NCBI GenBank assembly: GCA_008729055.1
Contig: SDUX01000006.1
Coordinates: forward strand, 2,716,842 to 2,780,841
Length of the DNA stretch: 64,000 nucleotides
Source: Pyropia haitanensis
Taxonomy: Eukaryota; Rhodophyta; Bangiophyceae; Bangiales; Bangiaceae
Direction: 5' to 3'
Shown here: in pieces, positions 1 through 11,570 of the stretch
Position numbering within the stretch: the stretch's first letter is position 1
Layout: each line of letters begins with the position of its first letter
Translations under genes and position numbers: made by a program
Notes under the pieces: generated by a model
The model's input: the letters and a program-made list of their open reading frames with translations, nothing else
What the model was told of the DNA's origin: nothing
The model's database searches: none

Positions 1-1540
1 TGGGGGTCCATATGACCCACTTCCCATCGTTTGCGACGCTTTCTGAGCACATACACGTGCTCAGCGTCATCGTTTTATTCTACGGCGAGTGCTTCAGAAA
101 AGTTTGTTGAGTGGTCCTTGACTCGTGTTGCACGCGGTCACAGCGCCTGATGCACTCCTGGGTGCCAGGCGCCATACACCGTTACAACGCGTTTCAGCAA
201 GATGTGCAAACTTGTTTCGACCTGGCCTCAGATGACTAAAACGATGACGTTGAGCACATTCATGTGCTCAGAAAGTGTCGCAGACGTCGGAAAGTGCGTC
301 TTTCATGCCCCCAAAGTGGTCACTCTGAGCAGGTCGCCTCGACAGGCAATCCAACGCCCCACAGTGCTCTCATGCACTAAAAACTACATCTGTCAGATCT
401 AGACAGTGTAGCCAGTTATCTCCACTGCTTTTTTCACACTTATCATCACTGTGGGCGCGTCCAGCTGCGTCACAGTGCCCACCACCCGATCTGCAGTCAG
501 TTAGTCGCCAATGTGCGGGCTCCAGTGTGCTTTCTTTGCATTATTACGGCACCATAGCCACCAGGTACCTTTGTATTCAGGGTTCGCTAAAAAAAGCAGA
601 CCCATAACGGTCACAATCGCTCGGAGGAGGCGATGGTAGCGCTTCACCCACCCAGTCTGTGGCTGTTCCTGTCGGCTGTACGGGTGCACGACGCTGGATG
701 TGAGCACCAATAGATTCATAATTATCATATTACCCAGAATCGACTATCTCTTCCCGCCGTGGGGCTCTCATGCACTCTGTACCCCGGCCTATACTTGGCA
801 ACTGAGGAAAATAAAGCAGACTGGGGGCTCTTTCTCGCGCTGTCTACACAAGCGGTTGCGTTCTGCTGGGGCATAGACCGTCAGGGATGATTAAAATGTC
901 ATAGCGAGCCGTGTTTTCACCGTCACAGGCGCCCCTGAGCTGCGGAACCCAGGAGGGATGGTGCACGCATTGTGTCTGTCTATGGGGTCGTTGGGGGTTC
1001 TGCTCTAGCAGACGCCTGTAGGCGCGCACTCAAAACTGAATAGAACAAGTAAAAAAGGCTTGTGTATCCACCCGGCCTGCTGGGTGGCCGGGGAATGGTG
1101 AAGTGGGCGACAGGGCGGGGTGGAGGGCGGCGTCGGACGCCGGCGCTTCAGCCGCTTGTGTCCCAGCAGTCGCGCGAGTCGCTGACCAGGTTACTCGCCA
1201 AGTCAAGTATTGTAATCGTCTGTCCAGCAATGATGAATTCGGGATGCACTCCTCAGGTTGCACGGCTGAGATCGTGTGACAGCCTATCACATGAGACGAA
1301 TGGCGCATTTTATTCCCTAGATATGCGACGAGATGTGCGCCAAGTCGCGGATATAGGTTTTGTTCTCAGTTGAATAATCGCTATTGCACATTTTACTCAC
1401 AAATACCTCCTCGTTCAACCTGGGTTGCTGGTCACCAGTTGTCTTGCCGTTCGCTCCCCCTTCCCCCCCACCATCGTCGTCTGGCCCTGTCGTCCAACCC
1501 TTCGCCGCGAGGTGACGGAGGGGGGCGGCAGCCCGTGGCG
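1..1540. other. No gene recognised; less GC-rich flank
   Basis: This stretch is clearly less GC-rich than the DNA after 1540. Apart from the inverted repeat at 33-281 I see only short open frames. One at 501-728 on the minus strand has a tryptophan-rich tail with no family I recognise. Nothing here supports a gene call. Confidence 0.4.
33..281. repeat. 44-bp imperfect inverted repeat with internal palindromes
   Basis: Positions 33-76 and 238-281 are near-perfect reverse complements of each other. Each arm also contains its own near-palindrome around the core TGAGCACAT/ATGTGCTCA. About 160 bp separate the arms. No reading frame explains them. They could be termini of a small transposon remnant or a hairpin-forming element. 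Confidence 0.6.
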
Positions 1541-1544
1541 CCGG

Positions 1545-3310
1545 CGGCAGCCGGCCGCGGCGCAGACGGGGGGGGGGACGGCAGTCCGCAACGGCATGAG
1601 GGGGGTGCGGTAGCACGCGACGGCCGCAGCCGGCCGCCCCAACCGGCGGCGGCAGCCAGCCGCGGCAGAGGCCACGGAAAGAGAGGGCAGCCCGCGGCGG
1701 CGGTGGCAGTCGGCCGCGGCGGAGGCCGGGGGGGGGAGGGCGGCAGCCCGCAGCGGCAGCGCCGGGCCGCCACAACCAGCGTCAGAGGCGGCGGCTGACC
1801 ACGGCGGCGGCGGCCGCCGGCTGCGGCGGCGTCCGGGGGGGAAGCTGCAGAGCGCTGCAGGGGCGCCAGGCCCCCCTGACCGACGGGGGCAGTGGCGGTG
1901 GAGGGCGGCGGCGGCGGCCGCCGCCTCTGCTACGATGGTAGCGTCGGCAGGGAGGGGCAGCCGTGACGGGCGGCGGCAGCCGTCGCCGTGGCGGAGGCAG
2001 CGGCGGTAGAAAACGGTGGCGGCGGCCGTCGCGGCCGCCGCAATGACTACGGCGGCCGCGGCCGCGGGCGCTGCGGTGGCGGGCGGCGACGGCCGCTGCC
2101 GCCACGGGGGCAGCGGCGGGAGGGGGCGGCGGCGGCGGCGGGGGCAGCAGCGACAGTGGGCGGCGGCGGCGGCCACGACGACGGGGACAGAGGTGGCAGG
2201 TGGCTGCGGCGGCCGCTGCCGCGATGGCGGCGGCGGCAGAGGGCGGCAGCGGCTACGGGGGCAGCGGTGGCAGGCGGCGGCGGCCGCTGCCGCGCAGACG
2301 CAGCGGTGGCGGGTGGCGGCGGCCGCATGGGCAGCGGTAGTAAGCAGCGGCCGCCGCCGCCGCTGCGGGGGCAGCGGTGGCGGGGGGCGGCGGTGGCCGC
2401 CGCCGCCACGCCCGCGATGGCGGCGGCCGCCGCGACCGCGCCGCGGCCGCGGGGGAAGCAAAGGCGGGCGGTAGCGGCCGCTACCGCGGCGGGCGAAGCG
2501 GCCGCTGAGGGCGGCGGCGGCGGCCGGTGCCGCCGCGGCGGGCGTGGCGGCGTCGGCGGCCGCGGGCGGCGGCGGGCGGCAGTGGCGGCGGCGGGGCCAG
2601 CGAGGGCAGCGGCGGCGGAGGGCGACAGCGGCGGCCGGCGCCGCTATGGCGGGCGCACCGGCGGCGACCGACAGCGGCGGCGGCCGGCGCCGCCGCCGCG
2701 GGAGCAGTGGCGGAGGCCGGCGGCGGCGGCAGCCGGCGCCGCCACGGCGGGGGCAGCGGCGGCGGCCGGCGGGGGCAGCGGCGGCGGCCGGCGGCGGCAG
2801 CGGCGGCAGCCACCGCGGCGGCGGGGAAGCAGGGGTAGCGGCGGCGGGGAGGGGCGGCGGCGGCGGCCCCCGCCGCCGCGGGAGCAGCGGCGGCGGCCGC
2901 CACCGCCGCGGGAGCAGCGGCGGCACGGAGCGGCGGCGGCAGCCAGCGCCGCCGCGGCGGCGGCGGCGGCGGCGGGCGGCGTGGGCAGCGACGGCGGCCG
3001 CAGCGGCGGCGGCGGGGCAGCAAGAGCAGCGGCGGAGGGGGGCGGCGGTGGCAGCCGGCGCGGCCGCGGCGGGGGCAGCGGCGGCGGTCGGCCGAGCCAG
3101 CGACCGCAGCCGCCGCAGCGGCAGGAGCAGCGGGGGCAGCGTCGGCGGGGGGCGGCGGCGGCGGTCGCCGCTGCCGCGGCGGGGGCACCGGTCACGGGGG
3201 CAGCCGTGACGGGGAGCGCTGGCGCCGACCGCGACGGCGACCGCGGCGGCGGGGGCAGCGGTTGCGGGTGGCGGCGGCTGCCGCGGCCGCCGCGGGGGGG
3301 CAGCGGCGAT
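1545..3310. repeat. GGC/CCG trinucleotide-rich simple-sequence tract
   Basis: About 1.75 kb is built almost entirely of variants of gcggcggc and ggggcagcggcgg. Because the tract lacks A/T-rich stop codons, it is open in several frames on both strands and translates as poly-Ala, poly-Arg or poly-Gly/Pro. No frame shows a domain or a mixed amino-acid composition, so I treat it as non-coding simple sequence. Confidence 0.6.
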
Positions 3311-5955
3311 ATGGGGCTGCACATGGCGCGCTCTTTCGCGGACGCACTGTCATCGCGGCCCAGAGGGCCACATGGCGCGATTTTCGCGGACGCACTGTAG
3401 TCGAACTGGGCGCGGCTAGAATCGTTCGTTCGAAGTGACCTTGGGTGTGCTACTTTATTGATTTGTTCTGCGCTCTCAGGCGTTGTCGCGGGTGCGCGGC
3501 CGTGCTGAGGAGCGCTGAGGAGCCAGCATCCAGCCCCACCATGTGAAAATTTCACAGGGTGGACCTACATCTCGTTTCCTGTATGGCGCGCGGCGACAGG
3601 ATCTGGGTGGGTGGTGAGGGCCGTAAATATGGCCGAGACGGTCGAGACAGCCGCTGGCCGTATCGGCCGTGGGCGACCTCGCGCTGCTTGTCTCGCGTCC
3701 TCGCTCTTGGCATCCACGCCCGTGCCACGCTCCGCTTGCCGTTACGACCCACAGAAGAGGCGCGCACACCGGCATTGCCTACACGGCCCTCCCCCCCGCG
3801 CTCTGCTCCTCGCGCCTGCCCCCGGATGGCGCGGCCCCCCCCCCCCTCCCTCCATCACGTCCTCCGCCCGTCTTTTCCGCCCTGCATGCCGGGTCCCCTT
3901 TATGACCCGACGCTGGAGCCACTCCAGCAAGGGTCGCTTGGTGCTTTTGGACGGCAGCGCGGCGTGCTCCCGGGCGGCCGACGTTGCGTCGCCCGTTGGC
4001 CGCGGCGCTCGCGGGTGTAGAGGGTGGTGTGCCGACCCCGCCTTGGCCGGGGTTGGTGCCCCCGGCGGGGGGCCCGGTACCGGGGCGGCCGCCCGCCGTG
4101 GCGGCGGCCGGGGGGGACCGCCGCCACCCCGCGGCCGCGCACGGCACGGCGGGGGGGGTGCCCCATGCGGCAGCCCCCCCCCCCCCCGCCGCGGCAGGCG
4201 GCGGCGCCCCCCCCACCAGGCTCAGGCTGTCCCGCCGGGCGGCGGCGGAGAGCGCCGTCACGGTCGACCGGCGGCCGGTGGCCGACCCGCGGCGGCTGCC
4301 AGGCGCCGACGAGGGGGCGTGCCCGCCACCCCCGCCGCCACCGCCGCCCCCGGCGGGTGCCCCGGCCGCGCCGCGCAGGGCGTCGGTTGCGGACATGGAC
4401 GGGTGGCGGCGGCGGGTGCGCCCCCCCCGCCGCCGCCCCCGCCGCCGCCGCCGTCCGCCCGCTGGGCGGCCGCCCCCCTCGGCCTCCCCCTCCCCCCCCC
4501 TCCCCCGGGGCCCGGGCCGCCCAGTGTGCCCCACCAGGCCGGGAGGCAGAGGGAGGTCCCGCCGGCGCGGCGGCGCGCCCCCAGTGTCGCCGCCGGCCGC
4601 AGCCCCCTCCCCCCCCGCCGGGGCGGTCGCGGGCGCCCCGGTCACGGGCGGCGGCGGCGGGCGGCTCGGGGCCGCCCATGATGGCCGGCCACCCCGCAGG
4701 GCGGGGGTGGTGGTGTGACGGCGGGTGGCGGCGGTGAGGGCGGGGGTGGCGGCGGTGGAGGTGGAGGTGGAGGGGGGAGGGTGGGGGGGGGGGGAGCGGG
4801 AGCCCCAACTGGACGGCGTACCGATGACAGTGGGGGGGGTGCGGGCGGGGGGGGGGCTGCCTCGGACATGGCAATGGCCGGCGGGGGAGAAGGGGGGGGA
4901 GGAGGCGAGGAGGGGGGGACAGGGTGACAGAGGGGGGTGAAACTGGAGGGGACGGGCGGGACCAGGGGGGATGGAGGGGGAGAGAGCGCGGCCACACTGG
5001 TTGGCTAAATGTATTCCACGCATGCTTTTTCAGTAGTGGTTTGGCCAATGAACGTCTCTGATTGTCCAACAAAACGACCCCCAGGCATGGGGAGAAGGCC
5101 GACGCAGCCACCTCCCGCCAGTCCCTTGCCCTCCCCGCGGATGGGCGCCACCACGGAGCGTCTCTCAAAGCCGACGCCGCTGATGCCGCCACCGCCGCCC
5201 GCCCGCGGCGCAGCCCACAAATCCTACAACCGCACGCTGCCCCTACAAGTGTACCCTGCCTTTGTCTCACTTCCGGTGTGCGGGCCTCGGCGGCCGTCGC
5301 CATACTCCATAGCCTCCTCTGTCCGCTGAGGCTTCCATCGACGCAGGGCCGATCCCACCCGCGTGGACCGCTGCGGCCCAAGACTGGCTGCTTGTGGCTT
5401 CCAGCTGCCTCTGCAGCCGCTTGTACAGGTATGTTGATTGGGAGGTGGGTGACCGTGAGCACCAAGCGTTTTGCGCGCGCGAGACAGAGGTATCACATGT
5501 TGTGGTGCCTCACAGCGAAGGCCTCTCGCCGTCACTGGATACGTCACGTCGTCTGCTATTGTGATTCTCGCTGCCGTTGGTCCCAACATAACCGTCGCAG
5601 CAACTGACTGGTCTTCAACCGTGTCCCCCACGCCCTCCCGTCTCCGGTTTTTCTTTTTCTGTTTGGACCCCCTTGGCTAGTAAGCTGCATGGCGCACTGC
5701 GTGCCAGCGTTTGTTTTGCCTGGATTCGGCATCTTTCATGCATCTTCAGGACGTCGGGTGCTACCCAGGACCTATGTACCTTCTGGTCCTGCATCACGTC
5801 GACGTGGTCTTCCAGGCCGATATGGGCCGCGCAACCCTCGGACGCGCCCTGCGCACGCCGCGGGATTGGGCACCGGGCTGTCTGTTGACCTGTCTGTGCC
5901 CGCGGTGGGTATCTCTGTCAATATCACGATGGAGCAGGAACTGCAGTCGGTCTTT
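3311..5955. other. No gene recognised; C/G-run-rich region
   Basis: Long frames are open here on both strands but consist of Pro/Arg/Gly/Ala low complexity broken by poly-C and poly-G runs (4100-4900). I find no domain, no plausible start context and no splice pattern that joins sensible pieces. The less GC-rich part at 5000-5950 also shows nothing I can name. Confidence 0.35.
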
Positions 5956-6170
5956 GTGGGGGGGGAAGGGGGCGGGGCGGCGGGAAGGGGATGGCTGCCG
6001 ATGGCGAGGCGGCGCCGCGTCTCGCCGAGTCGGCGGCCGGCGTGGCGCGCGGCCGCGACGACCGGATTGATCCGCAGGTGGGACTAACCCGAGAAAGGGG
6101 GTTTCATCCCACCTATATTTTGCACACAACAAGTTTCCCCGGTTCCTCCAATCAGATCCGGAGCGCTCCC

Positions 6171-6198
6171 GACAGTTCCAGGCAGTTCCAGACGGTTC
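6171..6198 (+). promoter_or_regulatory. Heat-shock element array upstream of sHSP copy 1
   Basis: Six consecutive 5-bp modules alternate in orientation: GAC-ag-TTC-ca-GGC-ag-TTC-ca-GAC-gg-TTC. This is the nGAAnnTTCn architecture bound by heat shock factor trimers, with all three TTC modules perfect and the GAA modules reduced to their conserved G. It lies about 340 bp upstream of the TATA box. In the right-hand copy one TTC module has become GAC. Confidence 0.65.
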
Positions 6199-6382
6199 TC
6201 CATTCGTCTGCTGATTCGAGTGGAAGCGCGCAGCGCGCCGGCAGGCGGGGCTTGATCTCTGGCGCCGCGACGGCGCGGCCGCGGTCCGTGCGGGTCCCCC
6301 CCCCCCCGCCGACGCATCGCGCACGGGGCCGACGTCGGCAGCGGCGCGACCGGCGCGCCCCCGGCTGCGCGTTTAGGGTGTG

Positions 6383-6400
6383 GAACGGTCGAGACCCGTC
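6383..6400 (+). promoter_or_regulatory. Possible second, weaker heat-shock element
   Basis: The modules read GAA-cg-GTC-ga-GAC-cc-GTC, keeping the 5-bp alternating spacing but with only one perfect module. It lies about 140 bp upstream of the TATA box and is also present in the right-hand duplicate. It could act with the upstream array or be chance in GC-rich DNA. Confidence 0.3.
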
Positions 6401-6536
6401 GAGGGGCATCTGACGGCGGCCGCGCGCGCTGACCGAGAGCGTACCAGGTGCCCCTTGCGGGGCGGGCGCAGCAGCTGCCGCTCTGCCGCGGGCGGACGCG
6501 CGGACCGCGCAGGCACCCAACCGCTGGGGATGTGCC

Positions 6537-6544
6537 TATAAATA
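6537..6544 (+). promoter_or_regulatory. TATA box of sHSP copy 1
   Basis: TATAAATA stands out in very GC-rich surroundings, about 200 bp upstream of the start codon at 6741. The same motif sits at the same relative place in the duplicate. Confidence 0.7.
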
Positions 6545-6740
6545 CGCTCCCAGGTGAGGGTCGATCGGCGTCTCGGTCGCTCACCACACTCACCCATCAC
6601 CACTCGACCAACACGCACACATACTCCACCATCCCTTCCTCACCACGCACAAGCCAAGCTCCCCCTCTCCCTCTTCAATCCCACCTGTTTCCGGGTTGGC
6701 GCGCCCGCACCGGTCTACCACGCCCCTCTCTCCCACCACC

Positions 6741-7268
6741 ATGGACCTGTTTGCGCTCGACTTCTTCCACCCCCCGGCCGCGCCCCAGCGCCGTGGCCGC
6801 GCCGCCGCCGACCCGTGGGGCCTGTGGCGCCCCATGACGGACCCGTCGTGGGTGCACTCGCTGTCGACGTGGCACCCCCACTCGGCGGTCGGCCGGTCCG
6901 CGGATGGCAAGGAGCTCACCTTCCGCTTCGAGACGCCGGGCTTTCCCCGCGACCGGCTCAACGTGGAGCTCAGCGACGACCACACCACGCTGACCGTGTC
7001 GGGCACGGCGCGGACGGAGACCGCGCCCGCCGACGCGGCGGGGGGGGATGCGGCCGGCGGGGCGGAGCGCCGCCCGTGGGCGAGCGTCGAGGAGCGCCAG
7101 TTCTCCCAGTCGTACCGCCTGCCGCGCGACGCGGACGTGGAGGCGATCAAGGCGGACTATGAGCACGGGGTGCTGGCGATTACGGTGCCGACCAAGGGCG
7201 CCGACGCGCTGCCGCAGAAACGGTCGATCGCGATTGAGGACAAGGACCCGGCCAAGGAGTCCAAGTAG
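6741..7268 (+). CDS. Small heat shock protein (HSP20 / alpha-crystallin), copy 1
   Basis: This is a 175-residue ATP-independent chaperone of the HSP20 family, which binds unfolding proteins during stress. The N-terminal arm (residues 1-50) is short and aromatic, with MDLFALDFF at its start. The alpha-crystallin domain covers about residues 52-160. It has the early strand KELTFRFETPGF, a disordered Ala/Gly insert (about 92-110), and the family signature GVLAITVP near the end. The ATG at 6741 was preferred over upstream in-frame starts because the TATA box is at 6537 and the protein then begins like other sHSPs. No targeting peptide is obvious, so a cytosolic location is likely. It is intact and intronless. 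It differs from copy 2 (20807-21334) at one residue, D71 here against N71 there, plus one silent change. Confidence 0.93.
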   Translation: MDLFALDFFHPPAAPQRRGRAAADPWGLWRPMTDPSWVHSLSTWHPHSAVGRSADGKELTFRFETPGFPRDRLNVELSDDHTTLTVSGTARTETAPADAAGGDAAGGAERRPWASVEERQFSQSYRLPRDADVEAIKADYEHGVLAITVPTKGADALPQKRSIAIEDKDPAKESK

Positions 7269-8101
7269 GCCGCGTTGTTGACAAGTCTGTGCGAGATAGC
7301 TGTAGAGAGAGGGAGCTGCGGGCGAGTCGTCTGTGACCTGAGCGCTGCCTATTTGTGCGTTGTGAGGGTCTTTGCCATGGATTGAACACATTGTACACGT
7401 CGTGGATCTCTCTCTCTCTTTGTAAAGTGAAGTTGCTCTGTCTCAAACAGCGTGTGCAACCTCTCGGTTGACCCGTGCGACCTCTCCGCACGCCCATACA
7501 CACAGGGAAGAATACTGTTGCACAAAAAAGTAGCGGGGCATGTGTGTGGCCCCAGGGGAGCAGGTTCTGGCAGGAGTACGGCGGGTTGCCGGCCCGTACA
7601 CCGTCACCCATCCAGTCAGTCCATTACACGCCACTCGTGCCAGAGAAATAGTGCGCATACCAGACCGGAAGAGGGTACACCACATGCCAGTACACTCGAA
7701 CTTGGTCACCCATGTTGGTCTAGTCCTGACGGCCCGTGCCGCCCCTGTGGATGTCGCCACATGTTCAGTGTGGCTTGCGACTGAGTGTATTCACAGACGT
7801 CTGGTTTACGGACGTCTGGGCGTCGAAATCTGCGTCGCTTGTGTGTAATTTGGTCACAACTACTGCTGCTGTGACCCTCTTGAGAGGTGAGCCGCCATGA
7901 GGCGCCTCACGCACAGACCCACGCCCCCTCCTCGACAACCGTCTGTACCCCCCCCCCCCACATTCCTCTCCCCTCCCCCTCCACCCTCAACCTCCGGACC
8001 CCCGTGCCGTCCATCATCCGCCTGGCACGACCCTTCCCCCCGCCCTTCCCTTCTCCCAGGCATTTGCACTCTACGCCCCACGCCGTTGCCTGGTCGCCGC
8101 C

Positions 8102-8239
8102 ATGGCCGACGACGCCCCCTCCACCGTTCGGCGTCGCCGGGCGACCGCCACCGACGCCCCCGGCTGCGGCCGTGTCGCCGTCGCTGCGGATGCCGCCGCC
8201 GCTGCCGCGGCCCCCAACGTGACCGCCCCCTCTACTTCT
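8102..8239 (+). pseudogene. VMA21: Truncated VMA21 5' fragment at duplication breakpoint
   Basis: The first 46 codons match the start of the complete VMA21 gene at 22167 (MADDAPSTVRRRR at the N terminus) apart from a few changes. The duplicated DNA then ends and the frame continues into unrelated sequence to a stop at 8471-8473. Both membrane segments, the splice donor and the second exon are missing, so no functional Vma21 can be made. It is a passenger of the sHSP duplication. Confidence 0.8.
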
Positions 8240-11200
8240 TACGGGACACGTTGGCCGTTCATGGCGGCAGACGACGGGCCTCCGGCGCACCGCCCGTGGC
8301 GGTGCCGTCGCAGATCGTCAGCATCACCTCCGCCGCGCGGCGGCAGCGTGGATGGCCACTGGTTCCGTGTGGTCGCGGTGGTGGCCCCCTTTGCCCGTGA
8401 GGCTGGCAGCGGCGGCGTCTGCCGCTCTTCCCACGTGGCAACGAACACAGCCCGACTGTCACGGCTCGTGTAAAACCGGTATTTAGCGCACAAATGCCCT
8501 TGACCTGAGATGCAATCATCATATGATTCCTCATGACAACGAGAACTATGAGTTTAGGCACATCACGCAAGTCGAGCAGACCTCAAGAGAATACGGATCG
8601 ATTATCTTGGCGCGTTCGACCACCCACTCCACTACGCTCGCTGCGACATGCACGCTGTGCCGTCCGACAGCGTCTTGAGGGAGATAGTGAAGGGTGGTTG
8701 GGGTGTACTAGACGGTGCCGCTTCTCTTACTTTCGCGGGCTGACCGCCGCGGGCGGCGGCCAATGGCCTAGTGCCGCAGGGGTAACAAGCGGAGCGTCCA
8801 CTTGGCTCGCCACGTTCGCGGCCGTCGCGGCCTCAGCCGCCGCTGTAGCCGCCGCGCGGCTACTGCCTCTGCTGCACGGGCATTTCTGTCGGGGTCCCGA
8901 CGCGGTGAGCTTGGGCAGGCGCGTCGCCCCCTTCGCCCCTACCAGCTCTTCCCCCTTTCCCCCGTCTTCCGCGCCATGTCGGTGCGCCCCCGTTTCTTTT
9001 CCCGCCTTGGTCGCTGTGGCACGTGCGGTAGTGGTTGGGTGGCTGCGGCGGCCTGGCTGCCGCCGACGCCGCCGCCTCGCCATAGCCGCGGCCCGTCGGT
9101 TGCGTAGGGACCTGACCACGGGCCGGTGTTGTGGCCACCGGCTCTCAATCGTCCACGTCGCGCGACACCAGCGTCCATGGGCGGTGCCCCAGTGGGGGTG
9201 GAGACCAATGATCCTGTAAGAAGTTGATAGGCCGGCTGTATCCTTGATGCATGGACAGGTGAAGCATGGGTGGACGCAAAAGAGCTTGTCGGAAAGCAAG
9301 GCCTATCTCCAGGGCACTGCTTGAGGGGTTACGCACCCGACCCTCTCTTGTGGCCGCAACAGATACAAACAGGACATGCAGCGGTTGTGGGGTGTGGTGG
9401 AGCAAGACGCGAGTACATCACGCGGTGCCGTCGCTCTTGATGCCGTCGCTCGTGACGCGCATGGGGGTGGCCGCCTCGGTCTGCGGCACATCACCCACCA
9501 TCTTGGACGTAACAAGCAGAATGTCAACGTGGCAGGCCGCGGCAGCGGCCTCCGCCGCCTCAGCGATCTCCTCAGCCACCGTCTTGCGAGACCCACAAGA
9601 CCCGACCTGCACGGTGGTCAGCAGCGCAGGGCTCTTTGCTGCAGGACCCGCGGGGGCGTCCACAGTGGCACCCCAGGAGTCTGAGCTCTGGTTGTCTTTC
9701 GCAGCCATCCCGCTTCACCACGTGCTGTACTCCTGTGGGTGGTGCCCGAACGACAACACCGCAGCAGTCAAAGGAACCCGGTGCAAGAGTCCAGGGCAAA
9801 GGAGGGGTGTGTGCGGGAGTGGATGTCAAGGAGAGTGAGCGTGCAGGAGAGGGGGGGGTGCACCGTCGGGAGTGGGTGGTCCACGGCCACAGAACATTGA
9901 AGAAGATGAGCAGCGCACTAACCAAGTGCGGCGGGCGCGCGCTGCGGCAGGCGAGCTGCGGCGGACACAACGTAGACCGTGATGTTCACTGTGCCACCTG
10001 CCGGCTTGCTGCCCTGGTAGACTCCCGGGCACTGGCGGGGCAGCGTGGGTGTGCGAGGGTTCAGCTCCTCGAACAGTTGGGTCTAGAAGGCACGCAAGGG
10101 ACTCACAACGGTGTCTACGCTGCCGCGCGTCCCCATGTCGAGCGGCGAGTTACCATTGGAGCCTGCGTCGGGCAGCAGCCCTCTCACGCTGAGGCCGACC
10201 GACGCGGTCGAGGGTGCGTCCTGAATGTCCTATTCACGCCAATGTCTGCGGCACCGGGCCACAGGCGAGGAACGGCTACACAGCGGTCTTCGACCGACAG
10301 CCTGAACCACCGACGGGCGAGGACCCGCCGGACACGTCAATTTGCAAAGTGCACAAGGTGTGTTGTGGGGCGTGCAGTGATTGACGTCCCCTCCGTCTGA
10401 CCAGGTCTCAGTCGAACTTGTTTGTACTGAGCGGCATGCGAGGCGTGCGTCACGGAAATACGACTCTCTCATTGGGCGGGAGCGGTGATTCTTCGTCAAG
10501 GGCGCACGGCGAGGCGGGGGTGGAGGTGAGGGGGAGGGCTGGCGGGGCATCGTCAGCTCTTTCGTTTTGCGCATCGACACCCGTATCGACTTTTTTGATG
10601 CAGTGCCAACCATCGAAACGGGGTTTCGACGCGCCGTCCGATACGCGACGGTTTGCGTATCGAGCCCATCCTGGGATGGGCTGTAACCTCGCGCCGTCGA
10701 TGAGGTCCTTTACAGGCGGGCGTTTAGTTATCTCGAGAGCGACACTGCGGAAGCGCATTGATTGGCCAGACGAGCGGATCACGCGACTCGGCCGACACTG
10801 AACCGACCCTATCCGTGCCTGCTGGCTCGCGTGGGACTTGGCCTCTGTTTCGTCGACCTCCGAGCCCCGCGCACCAGGCGCTCGCCGCGGCGGGCAACAG
10901 GTACAGTCTGTATCCGGTTAAGTGTGGCTTGGTTCTGTGTGGTCCGCACATAACCAAGCCAGATATCCCGAGATCAACTCCTCTACAGCGTACTGTCTCC
11001 ATGCCCGGCTGACATCTAAACTCCTGGTTGCGCACTTAGAACCGTGCGACGCTGATAATCGTGTCAAGTACAAAGAGTGATGAGCAATGACGTGTGCCCG
11101 CCGTTCAGTCGTCCCGGCCGAGCCGCCTGCTGGTCTGGTAGTGAAGCCATCACGTCTGGCCATGTCGAGGAAGTCGGGCGGGAGCAGAAAGAGCAGGTTG

Positions 11201-11570
11201 CCCGGTGCTGGCTGGCGGCTGAGGACGACTTTCAGGCCATTGACGAGATGGTGGACATGGTTTTGGCGAGTGAGGAAGACGACGCTTGACGACGAACAGG
11301 AAAGTTCTGTTTGAGAAGCGCAGATGCTCTGGCGGCACCTAAGGACTCAAATCAGCAGCGGCTAGGCCTAGTACTACTGCCAGTCTCCGTGCGGTTGACC
11401 CGTGTCCGTACGCGGTGGCGCGGGGTCAAGGTCGAGCGAACCACAGCACAGCCTCACACGCCTGTCCCCGCGTTGGACTTGCTGGACATCAATACGTTTT
11501 TACTAGCACTTGATGATCAGATTCTAAGGTCTCTCAAACATTCAGTCGACGGACTCATAAGTCACCAGCA
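8240..11570. other. No gene recognised
   Basis: Composition here is more balanced and open frames are short. A 96-residue minus-strand frame at 9418-9708 and a 70-residue plus-strand frame at 11077-11289 (ending in an acidic helix-like tail) have fairly natural composition, but no family is recognisable and no upstream signals support them. A strong hairpin lies at 10925-10961. Confidence 0.35.
10925..10961 (+). repeat. 10-bp-stem hairpin
   Basis: TGGCTTGGTT at 10925-10934 is perfectly complementary to AACCAAGCCA at 10952-10961. The 17-nt loop can pair further through TGTG and CACA. It is isolated from any gene I can identify. It might be a small structured RNA or a chance palindrome. Confidence 0.4.

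Larger units (their letters stand above)
5956..8239 (+). repeat. Segmental duplication, left copy (sHSP plus VMA21 5' end)
   Basis: This segment is nearly identical, in direct orientation, to 20025-22304. It includes the promoter, the complete small heat shock gene, its 3' flank, and the first part of the VMA21 first exon. Similarity starts at the poly-G run near 5956 and stops abruptly inside the VMA21 coding sequence at 8239. The right copy continues into an intact VMA21 gene, so this left copy is probably the derived one. Confidence 0.9.

Noticed and set aside
1415..3322. Minus-strand open frame of 635 codons, and overlapping plus-strand frames
   Set aside because: Pure Arg/Pro/Ala or Gly low complexity from GGC repeats; open on both strands simply because stops are rare in this DNA.
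3900..5465. Minus-strand open frame of 521 codons
   Set aside because: Composition is a mixture of Pro/Arg/Gly runs with no domain and no partner frame that continues sensibly.
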